Part shown: in pieces, positions 45,304-64,000 of the stretch
Numbering within the stretch: position 1 is the first letter of the stretch
How the letters are laid out: the number at the start of each line of letters is the position of its first letter
Origin: Tethya wilhelma
Lineage: Eukaryota; Porifera; Demospongiae; Tethyida; Tethyidae
Direction of reading: 5' to 3'
Assembly (NCBI GenBank): GCA_964030475.1
Contig: CAXIPT010000007.1
Span: 1,776,915 to 1,840,914, forward strand
DNA: 64,000 nucleotides
Notes under the pieces: generated by a model
Database searches by the model: none
Seen by the model: only the letters and a program-made list of their open reading frames with translations
Told to the model about the DNA's origin: nothing
Program-made: the position numbers and the translations under genes

Positions 45304-48300
45304 TGTTCAGGGGAAAATTGAGCTATCTCATGTGTGAAGCCTAACATGGTAGTGGTGCTTGGTACAGGTGTACTCATGACATTCAATAGAAGAGCAGCTC
45401 CTTAACCTTCTTTCAAGCATCTTATGTTGAACACTTGCACACCTACATATAATTTGTTTGTATTTAGCTAAAAAGGACAGCTAATTCAATAGACTACAAG
45501 CCTGACCTCATTCTCTTAAGCACATCACAAGAGAAGGTTTCATCTCTAAGCAGCTGTCTAACACAATCACACACTGCCTATAGCAACTGCATAGCTAATG
45601 TCAACTATATGACTGGCCTTCTGTTTATTTGTATTTCAGATGACCCTTGCACTCTTCAAGTGGAGTCCGACCAACCAAAGCGAAGGGCCTCACACAGGTA
45701 TACAGATATATAGATATATCTATAGATAGATGTATATTATTATGAACAAACATGATATTCTCTAACTAACTACCATGGTCCAGCAATTGCATATCATGTT
45801 TACTATGTGTGGTATGGATTATTGGAGAAATATTTTTTGTTTTCGAATAATACGATACGCCATTGACCTCATTTGTCCGCCTACCACAGTTTGCACAACA
45901 TTCGAAGTGTATTTAGGATGGCTTTTCATAGAGATGCCATCCTTTGAGTGACTGTGTTTTAAAACATGAGGTGAACATGTTTTCAAAACCTGCTAAACAG
46001 TGTTTCTTGTACTCTATAGTAGCTAGCGTACAAGGAATGTAATCCGAACAGTGTCGAAAAGTCGCCTCGAATGAAACACACATTCGCTTGGTGACAGCTC
46101 ATGCATGCACGTATAGTTACCATTTCGTGTCTTGTACAATTGTAAACCATTTTGTTTTGATCTTGAAGCACACTCAAAAGCGCACGCATTTCACAATGTC
46201 TGTGTTTATTGCCCAAGGATCTTTTGTGTCTGTTTTTGTGTTTGATAAGAATGCTCAGGCTCTATGCATTATAATTGCACAATATCAATTATAATGAATA
46301 ATGTCTTTTTCGTCTTTTGTTGCTAATTCGATATGCTTGTGTTATTGGCTATATGGACACACACCTGGTATTGCAATGAATACGAGTATCTGAACTGTAG
46401 TACCTATTTGAGGACTCCTGCAAAGCTCTCTTCTTTGTAATGAATAAAACTGTTTAGCACACGATGATGGACTACTTATCTAACTCATGGCTTAACTAGA
46501 TAGCGTTTCTTTGGCAGCAGAACCTTTTCTTTTTCTTTCTCTATATCTTGTTGCTTATCTTTCAGTATACAGATCGATGAAAAAGAATAACAAAAAATAT
46601 TTTGGTGCTGGACAAATGCCACCTATATTATTTGTATAAATTTTAAACTGAAAAAAAAAAGGGTTATCAATACTTTTACTAATGCATGTTGTGTGCTTGT
46701 CTTGTCTTTGTCTTGTTTCTTAGTGGTCTTACTGAGAGAAGTCTTGATGCCCTCCAAGGCCTACTCTTGAGGAGATCCAGTCTTCCCATGGTCCAACTGG
46801 GGCCTCCTCCACCTTCCATCATTCTTACCACAGAGTTCTACTCCAGCAGTCGCAAACAGAGCGATCCTGCCGTGAAAATACGAAAGGAGATTGTACAGCA
46901 CCGTACCATAATGCGCCAACGTTGTCTCTCTGACTCTGAAGCTCCCCTTCTCGACGTCGAAGAGGAGGACGAGACTAAGAGCGAAGCAGGAGGCTCCTCC
47001 GTGCTTGGCTGCGATTCTGGTTACAACGACGAAAAGAGTTCCCGATTTCAAGAGAGCTTGTCTTGTTTTTCTCCGCGAGCTTCTCTCCAATCTTCCGATT
47101 TTACCTCTCTTGATGAAGGGGTGTCGGCAATTCCCTCTTCGAATAACCGATTGAGACGACCCACTCCTCATCCTAACAGGGACGATAACCATCCGTACGA
47201 TGACCACACCCACTCTAATGCCACGCCTCCTATTATCGGAACAAATGTCCAACCTCGAGAACGGTTGCGTCGATCTTTACTCAAAAACGTCAGCCAGAGC
47301 AGTATTGGTGGAGGGAGCATTGCCAGCGTCGGAGCCAGTAGCGAATCGCAGAGTGTGTCTCTTAACTCCATCCTTGACTACCAATCATCGCACGCCTCGG
47401 TCACTGACCTCCTCTCTAACCTTGGCTTTGACGATTTCGAGAGCCCTCAACTCATACCTGATCGATTCATCCCTTCCAGTTTGGACTACGCCCGACCTTC
47501 TTCGATGCGTTCGTTTTCTGTTGACCAGTACGATTCTTTCGACTGTGATCGCGAGAGTCTCAACTCTGGAAGGCTTGAATGCGGAGTCACGTCGAGGTCA
47601 AATAGCTACGCTAGCATCTTCAGTACCTCTTGTCTCTACAACGACGAACCCAGCAGTGCACTCCCTCTGGGGGCCACGGCAGATAATTTCGAATCGGTTC
47701 CCGTCATACCAACCCCCGTGCAACCGCCAACAGATGCAAACTCGTTGACAGAGGAAGCCCCTGACAATCAATCGCCGGCTTTGTATCCCAACACTGCAAA
47801 CATATCTTACTTCAATCGTATGTTGGAGACGGTCCCGGAAGAGACCGCTAGCGACCTCTCAGCATCACCTAGGTGGATCTCACCTCGAGTGTCTATCGAC
47901 CATTCTGTGATTGATGTAGCCGAAGGAAAACTTGGTGCCAGCCTCACCATCCAAAAGCCTCGAAAGCGTTCTCTGCCGCAACGAGAGGGCTATAAGGTCA
48001 GCGTCGGTAGTCTGGTCGACAGCGAAGCTGGTGAGAGTATACAATTCTCTTTCACGTCTTACGACGATGAAATAGCTGCCGAAAGAGAAAGAGAGAGAGA
48101 GCGTGAAGAAGCTTCAATGTCTCTTCCAACCGACGATCAACAGCACTCGGGTCGAAGACGGCGCAGGGGAGTGTACACGCCCCCTCCTTCTCTGCTCTCG
48201 TGGTTGAGCACTCAACAACCGATCCACGAAGAAGACACAGACGAACTTCCTTGGCCTTTTAGCGAACAGGTCAAGCTAAGAAAGAGTCTTACTGAAATAC

Positions 48301-49565
48301 AACAAGCACAGCAAGCAGCCGCTTTGAACGAAGCGGAAAATAGTCACCTTAACATTGAAAACGCGCAGCACCAACAGCCCCAGCACTATCTTTCTTCGAG
48401 TAGCGACGATTTAAGACATTCAGTGCACGATAGTTTGAGTGCACACTCTGTCCATCTGTCTTCATCCATTCCTAGGTCATCGCCAGGTCCTTTGGAGGAG
48501 GAAGAAGAGGAAAACGACAATGGTTGTTTCGAGAAAAACAATAGTTTGAATTCTCCAAGACTCTCCCCTGAACCGCAACAATCCACCCAAGAGGAGGAGG
48601 AAACTAAAGACATGCCACAATTTTCCCCTAGCAGGTTGGTCCTAGATATTAAGCTGTTTGTAAATAGTTCACCTGATAAGTTTGACTGATTACTTCCTTG
48701 TTACTGGGTCATTGCTATAAATGGAAGTTGAGGTTCCCATTGCTAGGATGATGTCATTGTGTTTGCATGGCCTAATGGTTGGGTGGCACATGTTTGTGTA
48801 TTGTGTTCTGAAATCATGTGACTTTCATTTGTGGTTTACAGTACTTTTAGGTGCATTATGTAATGATGATGTCATGCCATAGACATTATGTAACATATGC
48901 ATAGTGAGCATGTATGGTTCAGCTTCTTGTGTGTATGTGTTCAAGTGTACAAACACAGTCAGCACGTGTGTGTGCACATGTGTGTGTGTGTGTGTGTGTG
49001 TGCGTGTGTGTGTGTGTGTGTGTGTCTACCTGATCCAAAGCCTTATGGTGAACATATGTATCTGTTGAACTGAGAGATTACACAATCTTGTTTTTCTTCC
49101 TTATATCACAGTGATCTATTGAGCAGCCACGCTGTTGGTCGTGAAAATTCTGCTGAATCGGAAAGCTCTGTTATTGAACATAAGGTGAGAGCATATGACA
49201 TGGTATGTTTGTCAGGTGGCGTTAAAAGTCCAGTAGAGTACACCTGTAGTAACCTAGTAACTGCTTTGAATAGCAAATTATACACCTCTTTGGCCTTTGA
49301 ACAGGTTTTGAGTTCCTACACTGTATGTTGCAGGAATTTGTGGTGGATCAGACCCAATTGAAAATTGAATACAATTGTGTGTGTCTAAATTTTCTAAAAG
49401 AGTTCTTAAAGCTCTGTGTCTGGCATACTTGATGATGGGTGGAGGTGTATTGGAGCCTTTAAGCGTTTGTGTGGCTCTTGGTTGCTCTACACTTCAAAGT
49501 AGTGGGGCAGTGGCAGTAGCTATGTGTGCACTACAAGCTTTGTGTGTGAATTTCTCTGAATGTGT

Positions 49566-49626
<61 letters not shown>

Positions 49627-51112
49627 ATATCGTGTGTGTGTGTGTATTGGAGTGTTGTAAGCCGACACATAATTATGATTATTTTGCCTTTATTGTGTTG
49701 TTGCTAATGGACTGGATTACAACTGTAATTGAATATTGATGTTGTTGTTGTTTTCTCGTATGTAGGAAGAAATCAGCTACAAGCTCAGATGTCAGAAACT
49801 AGAGGAAAAGTTGGCAAATGACCGTGCTCAGTTTAATCTCAAAGAAGAGCACCTTTCGGCCGAGATTAGAGGGTTGGGAGACAGATTGAGAGCCACGCAG
49901 GAGGAGAGCACTCGAGAGTTCTTTGCGATGGCTGAGACTTGTTCAAGACTGCAAGAGGTGGCTGCTGATCCTACATAGAAAATATTATGTGCTTTCAATA
50001 TCATAAAATATTATCATTATTATTATACACACTATTTGTGTTTTGTTGTTTTTTTGTTTGTATTTGCTACATTTTTCATTCTCTTGGTTACCTTCCCAAT
50101 CTCTACTGTTACCATGGCAATCTCCCTGGTGACAGTGCCTCTTTGCAATATTCTTTTTACTTTTGTACACATTTTTGGTGTATATTTTGATCTGCTGGGC
50201 AGCTCATTAATGGCAATATTATGTCATAACATTTGTGTAGTCTAGTAAATTCATTTTTTTAATGGTGATGCCAGTCAATAAGTCCCCTATTGCGCACGTT
50301 GCTAGACTACCAATGAATTCAGCTTCTTGACCGCATCCTTCCGTTTGCAGGCCTTACGAAAAACCCACATCCGGCGGAGGTTGCCATTATGAGTTATGAA
50401 TATCATTACGTACACGAGCTAACGCCCACTCGTTTGGGTGTGTGTTTTGAGCATGCACCGAGGTGTTAAAAATAGAATGTCTTCTTCATGCAATGCATCT
50501 ACCGTGATATATAGGAGCTAGAAGTTTGTAAGAGGGATCTGATACGGGAAAGAGCAGCTGCTGCAACTCGAGAGAGGGTAAAGTCCCAGAGGTCTAGGCC
50601 AAAGAGGAAAGGAGATTTAGAGGAAGCTAAAGTTAGAATGAGACAGGTATACCCAAGCTAAATAGCACACAAAAAGGGTCATTGGGGTCAAATTTTCATT
50701 TCCTGTGTACTTGTATGTATGTATGTATCATGTATGGTGCCATGGTTATCACACATGATGATGGTACTTTAAAATATCATGTTACAAAACGCCCACCACT
50801 ATGTCACATTCCTTTGATGCTTTCACTAATGGTCCCATCCTTAAATGCACATATTTTGAATAATTTCACCAGCGTCAAACATCAAGTGATACCAGTGGGT
50901 CATTGCACACGAATGAACTATATTTCAATTTGCATTGTTTAGCTGATAAACGATCGATCGGTCTAGTCTTTGGGGGTTATAAGGAGGTTCCGAGCACAGG
51001 AGCTTTTCAAAGGAATCTTGAGGTGTTGGCATGTTTGCTCAAAGGAAATTATTGTGGGGTGGTGTTCTAAACAGATAGTCTCTCCCATCATATATAATGC
51101 TCGAGCACTTGT

Positions 51113-51166
<54 letters not shown>

Positions 51167-54165
51167 ATTTGATATTGGTGCACCCTTCAAAGGTTTCAGT
51201 ATGAAACAAGATGCCAATAGTTGAACATGGGATAATTTCACAATGGGTTGCTTGTAACTATGGAGTTGTTTCTGCAAAAAAGAACACAAAGTGATATTAG
51301 GCTATATATAGACTCATGCACACTGGTCGGGCTGTATATCATTAGTTGCACTTAATTGCATAGACAGATGGCAGTTTTAATCTAATTGCACAAATCTTGG
51401 CACAATTTCCTCTCTAACTTTGTCTTAAGTCTTCACTTTTATTGCTCAATGTGACTGTGCTCTGTGTGAGTGAATTAGCAGGTAGGGAAACATGTCTGAC
51501 CAAACATCACACACACACACATACACACACACACACATACATACATACATACATACATACATACACTGAGAGAGAGAGAGCATTTGTGAGGTACACAGGG
51601 TTGCTTAGCTTTTTGTAGTGGTGTACATCTCTATAGCCTCCCATTATATAATATTTATGTATACAGGGCTTGTATCCTATACACACTCAGTTAGTATGGG
51701 TGCTCTATACAATAGACTCCATGGTGATTCGTCTTCTGTCTGGTTGTGGTTTCAGTGGGTAGCCTGTTGTCTAGTCCCCAAAGTCCACAGGGTATAATTA
51801 CAAATGTCCCTTAGTAATTACCTCATGTACGTCCAGCGATTGTGGTATGTAGTTTGTGTGTGACGCTACAAGCTAAGTGATACCACCATTGTTTGGTGGT
51901 TGCGTAAGTGATTATGCCAGGACAACCACACAAATGCATACATATACGGATATACGCAATGAGGATAGCAATGGGTCCGTAGGTTTAGTAACGTTTTCCT
52001 TCAGTTGTGTCGGTATTGAGAGGGTTAATAATTTTGTTTTTAGTCACAGTTCATAGCCGTGCTATGCCATGCATTTGTTTAATGCGATCACTTCCTTGCA
52101 ACGTTTATTGCTCGGATTAATGAGGGACACAATTCCAGGTAGTGTGTTACAAAATGTCCCAAGCACTCTGACTCGCTTTGATGTAGAACTTTAAAAACGC
52201 TCAATTGTACATCAAAACAGGATGAAAAGGATCGAGGTCCATAATACAAAAAAAATTATGTCAACTGAAATTGATACATTCAAGTGTACACTAGCTAATA
52301 ATATTTCCCTTGAGTGGCTATCATGCGTGTGTTGCTTATGCTATCTATGGACATTTCAATTTGCTAAAAAAATGGCAAGCAAATAGTAGTACATACTGTG
52401 CACACATTATTTCATCAGTGCATGTTTGATAGGTCTTAGCTTAACTTGCTTAACTAGGATGAGTCTATGTCTATATGTACACTAGCTGATAGATACAATT
52501 ATTATACTGAGAGAGAAAGCAATCAATTGGGAGGTCTTGGGGTCAATTCTCAGCTGACTCCCAGAAATTTTCTGGGATATCTTTCTCTCTCAGCACTCAA
52601 TTGACTTGTACGTGTACGTGTATTAGGAGAAGATGCTAGAGCAGAAACACACACAAGAGATAGAGGACTTGAAACAAGCTCTACAACTCAAATCTTGTGA
52701 CCTTCAGCATCTTGCTAGCCGACTGGAAGAGAGAACGGAGGCAGCTTCTGCACTTTCTGCAGAGTTGAAAGAACACAAGAGGGTTTCTGAGCTCCAAGAG
52801 TCCAAGTTGAGAGCTTCTTTGGTGGATCAAAAGCATAAACTGGAGAGGCAGTACCACCAGGAAAAGGTAAACAGGCACTTAATACAATGTGATCATTGAC
52901 CAACTGTTAGTGTAGAGTTACGCATCAAGGCACTTAATGAGTTAGAATTTTGAAGTAGTCAGCACCCTTAAAAATGTTTTATGTGGTTTCAATGCAAAGC
53001 CATTAGTACCTATTGTCCAGAAATGATGTAATCCCCACACACATGCACACCCTGTTGCCAAGGTTGCAGCACTGGCTAGATTTCAAGAGGAAGCATTAGA
53101 GGACAAGCAAAGAGAGCTCTATGCTTGCAAGGTGAAGCTACAAGAAGAGAAGAAGGCTGCTCTGACGAGGCTAGAAGCCAAGATGGCCGAACAGGTGACC
53201 AAGCTCCAAATCCAGATGGGAAAGATGAAAGAGCAGAGCAGCAGGGAGATGGCTCTGCTTAGAGAAGAGCTGGAGAGCCAAGTGGCTGATGAGAGAGAGA
53301 AAGTGAACCAACTTCGAGAGACACTGGCAGCCTGTAGAAAGGTACATTATATGGGCAAAGAATTATTCGGTGTTGCTTAGTAACAAAAGCCATGCATGCA
53401 TGGTGAAGCTTTAGTTTTTGTCATGAACTATATACAATCATATAATTATATGCATTGAAGTATAGCATATAGTATATATGTTGTTAGTGCATCTTTGAAC
53501 CTTTTAACACACAACAGAATACTTACAATTGAATATGGGAGAATTCAATAGTGCATTGAAATTCAATGGATATCGAATACTGCTGTGTCTTTGTGACAGG
53601 AATTGGAAGAGGCTCAAAGATGCATCAAAGGAGAGGAAAAGAAGCAGCTTGCTAAAGGGAGGGAGCTGATCCGTACGAACGAGAAGCTACAGAGGAACAT
53701 TCTTACCGGACTGCTCGAAGAGTGGCAGAAAACAGCTCATGTGATCGGTCAGAAGAAACCACGCCCACTTTCGTTAGGAAGCAATGCAGTGTTGGAGACA
53801 GTGATGGTAAGACACCCAATGACATCATCATTACATCATAATGGAAATCATGAATGTGTGTGTGTCCCGTATAGGCTAATGTGAGAACTGTTAATGATTT
53901 GCTCCGACAACAAGTAGGTGATTTGAAACAACAGGTCGAAAAGGAGAAGCAAGCCAACACTGCTCTCCACAAACATAAGGTACTGGTTGACACGTCTTAA
54001 AAATGTATCGATAAATTTCCTCTTTAAAGATCAGATCTATTGCCTCTGCAAACAGCAGCATCATTTCTAATGTTTCTGTCTACGTGATCTAGTCACTAGC
54101 TGAGGTGTACTCTTAAAGTACACAATGGTGTGTTTAGTGTACTATTTTGCATACAATAGTGAGGG

Positions 54166-54196
<31 letters not shown>

Positions 54197-54991
54197 GAGT
54201 GTAGATGCTATTTGTCAGTTTGGTATATGAGTAATGCAATCTATGTTCTTTCACGTAATTGTATATGTCTGATTATTTCCCCCAATTGTACAAATGTGTG
54301 TATATTTACACAGACAATTGATTTACGTAAGATCAAAGCTCAGGCCGAACTTAGCAAACAGAAGGCCCTCAAGGCACTGAGGGAAAAACTCGAGACTGAG
54401 CATGCTCAGAAGATCACTCACCTCATGGAACAACAGCTGTCTAATTCTAATCAGATGGAGAGGGGTGGAGCCGAGAAAGAGGTGGGTTTGCAATACCATC
54501 GATCGCTGTGGCAAAACTATTATATCCCTTTTTCCCAACCCTTCAGCTTGGTACAAGGGATAGCCCCTCTCATCAAGAGCAATCATCTCCTCAAAAGCAA
54601 GTTCCTCTTTCGACTCCAACACATTCTCCTTGTAGACGAGAAATGGAGGCACTACAGAAAGAAATCAAGGTGAGAAATATTAAGATTTAATGTAACACCA
54701 TGCATGCATGAACGTTGTATTTCTTCTTATAATAGGTGCAGCAGCACGGAATGCAGAGGGCTAGAGCACTCTATAGTGAAAAGATACACGAGGTTACTGA
54801 TCTTCAAGCTCACATTAGGCACCTGACCATGGTAAACAGCTAATTTCAGTTGATGTTGATACAGCAATAGGATGTAGCATTATGATGAGATCAGAGTTCA
54901 AAGGTTCTCTCTCTTCCCTTAATTTTTCTAGGAACAAATGCAGCTGGAGAAGTCTCTGCAGAATTTACTGAGAAACCCAGCAATTCAGTAG
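43105..54991 (+). CDS. Uncharacterised large protein: disordered N-half, coiled-coil C-half
   Basis: Seventeen exons can be traced: 43105-43117, 43325-43389, 44068-44725, 45027-45119, 45640-45697, 46724-48634, 49112-49184, 49766-49957, 50515-50646, 52627-52866, 53063-53340, 53600-53806, 53875-53979, 54314-54481, 54547-54669, 54736-54831, 54932-54991; about 1,490 residues (one border is off by a base). Residues ~1-935 are acidic, Ser/Pro-rich and unstructured except for a helical-looking GDFIRNVTECIASSLYSTS near the start and a segment LDALQGLLLRRSSLPMVQLG followed by KIRKEIVQHRTIMRQR. Residues ~955-1490 are nearly continuous coiled coil with a break (LLEEWQKTAHVIGQ). The layout recalls centrosomal scaffold proteins, and SSLYSTS resembles the N-terminal motif of centrobin, but similarity is too weak to name it. 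Exon 46724-48634 is 1.9 kb, unusually large here. Confidence 0.8.
45698..46723. other. 1-kb intron of the coiled-coil gene
   Basis: AT-rich and without recognisable elements apart from a short perfect hairpin, AGGATGGC/GCCATCCT at 45915-45943. The ORF reading into 46686 before the exon is chance extension of the exon frame. Confidence 0.5.
50647..52626. other. 2-kb intron of the coiled-coil gene
   Basis: Holds a (GT)n at 51114-51166 and a (CA)n/(CATA)n compound repeat at about 51507-51565 next to (GA)n. No ORF, RNA gene or MITE is supported. It is the largest intron of this gene. Confidence 0.5.
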
Positions 54992-55313
54992 TTGTTACAA
55001 ACAAACAAACAATTTCAATTTCACGTAAAACATATATTATGTCATTTCACCATTCATATAAAATGATTTTTTTGATCTTGGACCAATGACGCATCATACA
55101 CTGTGCATATGCGCATGCGTGCTAAAGGAGGGGTGTGGCTGATTGACCCAAACCACACCCATACTATTAACGTAAACATGCCAGTGACGACCTTAGAACC
55201 GACCTTATAGCTTTTTTCAAGCTTTTCTGTAAGCAGCTGCACCGCCCCATTCTTGAGGCGCCTGGCGCTACTCTCACACCTTTCACCGTCTTCTGTGAGT
55301 GTGCTACTCAACT

Positions 55314-62444
<7,131 letters not shown>

Positions 62445-62716
62445 CCTCGATCCTTCGCCATCTTCTGCGACAGTCCGTGGGATAGGGCAGCCCCTATTCC
62501 TTAAGTAGCTGTAGTAATTCAATTCACCACCTGTACACACTGAATCAGTGTCACCAAAATGATTCAATGTATATACACGTACTGATATCTTTATGCACAG
62601 CTTGTTACGTTCAGATATTGACCTAAAACTCACCATTGCTGTTAAAAAAAAATCTGTTCTATCACATTATCATTCACCTCTATTATTATAATAAAAGTTA
62701 CTTATTATTATATAAT

Positions 62717-62753
<37 letters not shown>

Positions 62754-63446
62754 TTGTATTTGGATACCATTACATGTTGTTTGGAAGTCAACTAGTGAAT
62801 GTAACAAGCTGCAGCAGATTGATGTGCATTTTCGAAATTCTGCTCCAATACCATTATGCCAGTGAGTTCTTAGACTTGATCAGTGTATGCTAGTTTTTGC
62901 CTAGCCTTTTGTAAAGCACTTGAATTTCAGTGTTTACTATTATCTCCATAAGATCAGCATCATGCAGTATGCAATTGCATGGTACACACACAATGCATGC
63001 AGTAACATGATATTGAAGAATTATTATGACCAACCTATTCTGTATTTTCCATGTTTAGTAGCTCAATGACTGGTGAGAGCATTTGACTGGAGTTCAAAAG
63101 ACCTGGGTTCAAATCCCAGCTGGATCTAAAGATTTTTTCCAATGAATTTTCCATGTGTACATGCATAACATATAATTATGACATAGTTACACAACAGTAC
63201 ATGGCTATATAGCTGTATGGCAAGACAAATCAACTTTAACTTCAAGAACATAAAATTATAATAACCATGTAAAAAATAAGTGCACAGTGATAATATTATT
63301 GACAGTTAACAGTACAATACAATGGTATTGCACATTACACACACACAAGACCTGCCATGCATGTATATATTCAAGCAATAAAATCAACATTAATAATTAA
63401 TCTACTTCTATTATTAACATGAACAAGCTATAACACAACAGCCTGT
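62445..63446. other. Intergenic, KDM2 3' end to P2X 3' end
   Basis: Contains the KDM2 polyadenylation signal (62690), an (AAT)n tract at about 62715-62752 and the tRNA-like repeat at 63056. The two genes converge here. No other feature is supported. Confidence 0.6.
63056..63150 (+). mobile_element. tRNA-like repeat (SINE family B)
   Basis: TAGTAGCTCAATGACTGGTG, GAGCATTTGACTGG and a perfect T arm (CTGGGTTCAAATCCCAG), followed by TGGATCTAAAGATTTTTTCC. A functional tRNA is possible but the acceptor stem is irregular and two relatives share the downstream tail. It lies between the KDM2-like and P2X genes. Confidence 0.5.
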
Positions 63447-63733
63447 CTACTTCTTCTGGTCAAAGTGGGTGGAGCCATAGTTAGGAGGACCACCTGCTGA
63501 ATCACCAATGGACTGAAATGGGAATTCATGGAGGTAAATATTTAACATTATACATTCATGTGACTTCAATTGATGTGTCGTGTGACATAAACAAAAGGTC
63601 ACCTTGTCTTCGTCTTCAATGATGTCGTAGCTTTTTTCATTGATTGGCTCATTCACATTGAGGTACTTCTTCCTGCGATAGTAGCCTCCTTTACCGAGGA
63701 TATAGAGCACGATGACATCAGAGACCACTGTGG

Positions 63734-63734
<1 letters not shown>
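63447..63734 (-). CDS. P2RX: P2X ATP-gated cation channel, C-terminal end
   Basis: Two exons: 63734-63603 and 63512-63447 (stop TAG at 63449-63447), 65 residues. ATVVSDVIVLYIL is the end of the second transmembrane helix and GYYRRKKYLNV is the conserved juxtamembrane Tyr-rich YxxxK motif that stabilises P2X channels (vertebrate form YYYRDKKY). The short cytoplasmic tail ends SIGDSAGGPPNYGSTHFDQKK-like in the last exon. P2X receptors are trimeric channels opened by extracellular or vacuolar ATP. Upstream exons lie beyond the N at 63804 and the right edge. The acceptor of the 63734 exon is the end of a (CA)n microsatellite. Confidence 0.85.

Positions 63735-63803
<69 letters not shown>
63735..63803. 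repeat. (GT)n microsatellite at a P2X exon
   Basis: About 68 bp of GT, ended by an N at 63804. Another (GT)n occupies 63931-64000 at the window edge. Confidence 0.95.
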
Positions 63804-63929
63804 NCTCAGCAGTTGCCTGGTAGAGAGTCTGAGGTCGGCCTACTGCTTACACTACTGGGGGAGGTCGGACAAGAGGTGGGGCATGCTAGAGCCTTGGTTG
63901 TGATGGTGTTGCATTAACGGTTTATGTCA

Positions 63930-64000
<71 letters not shown>

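Noticed and set aside
45915..45943. microRNA-like hairpin AGGATGGC/GCCATCCT
   Set aside because: Only eight paired bases; too short for a precursor and expected by chance in 64 kb.
43105..54991. Naming the coiled-coil protein as centrobin
   Set aside because: Only a short N-terminal resemblance and general layout; coiled coils give misleading similarity.
63805..63930. Further P2X exon right of the N at 63804
   Set aside because: No frame on the minus strand matches the second transmembrane region or ectodomain of P2X.

Overview
This is animal nuclear DNA. Genes have many short introns with GT-AG splice sites, and there are metazoan gene families, dense microsatellites, tRNA-derived SINEs and palindromic MITEs. 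The compact layout (six recognisable protein genes plus a nested family, intergenic gaps often 300-500 bp) and the abundant palindromes with TACCGTATAGC termini suggest an early-branching animal, most likely a demosponge. That assignment is inference from memory of similar genomes; nothing here proves it. The sequence is a draft scaffold: single N characters sit at 19068, 19892, 22728, 25676, 31255, 31725, 35304, 58610 and 63804, mostly beside microsatellites, and several segments are present twice.

Layout. (1) 1-28966, minus: the N-terminal half or more of a ryanodine receptor (RyR). About 36 exons, roughly 2,650 codons, run from the start codon through MIR, RIH, SPRY1-3 and RYDR repeats. 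The channel-forming C-terminus lies beyond the left edge. (2) 5808-10632, plus: three tandem genes for small secreted, cysteine-rich, probably GPI-anchored proteins, nested antisense in one large RyR intron. (3) 29315-29725, plus: an intronless replication-type histone H3 with its 3' stem-loop, divergent from RyR. (4) 30441-31155, plus: the start of a PH-domain adaptor-like gene, followed by gaps. (5) 32691-36854, minus: a rabaptin-5-like endosomal coiled-coil protein. (6) 37232-42650, minus: a Spinster-type MFS transporter. (7) 43105-54991, plus: an unidentified ~1,490-aa protein with a disordered N-terminal half and a coiled-coil C-terminal half. (8) 55314-62444, plus: a KDM2-type JmjC histone demethylase with four exons present twice. 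(9) 63447-63734, minus: the C-terminal end of a P2X ATP-gated channel.

Themes. RyR and P2X are both calcium-signalling components; rabaptin and Spinster both act on endosomes or lysosomes; H3 and KDM2 are chromatin genes. I see no evidence that these neighbours form one system. The most novel material is the nested secreted gene family, the short KDM2 architecture, the unidentified coiled-coil protein, and the MITE and SINE insertions that can be read against empty sites inside the window. Several apparent duplications are best explained as unmerged haplotypes or contig overlaps, because retaining both copies would break the reading frame.
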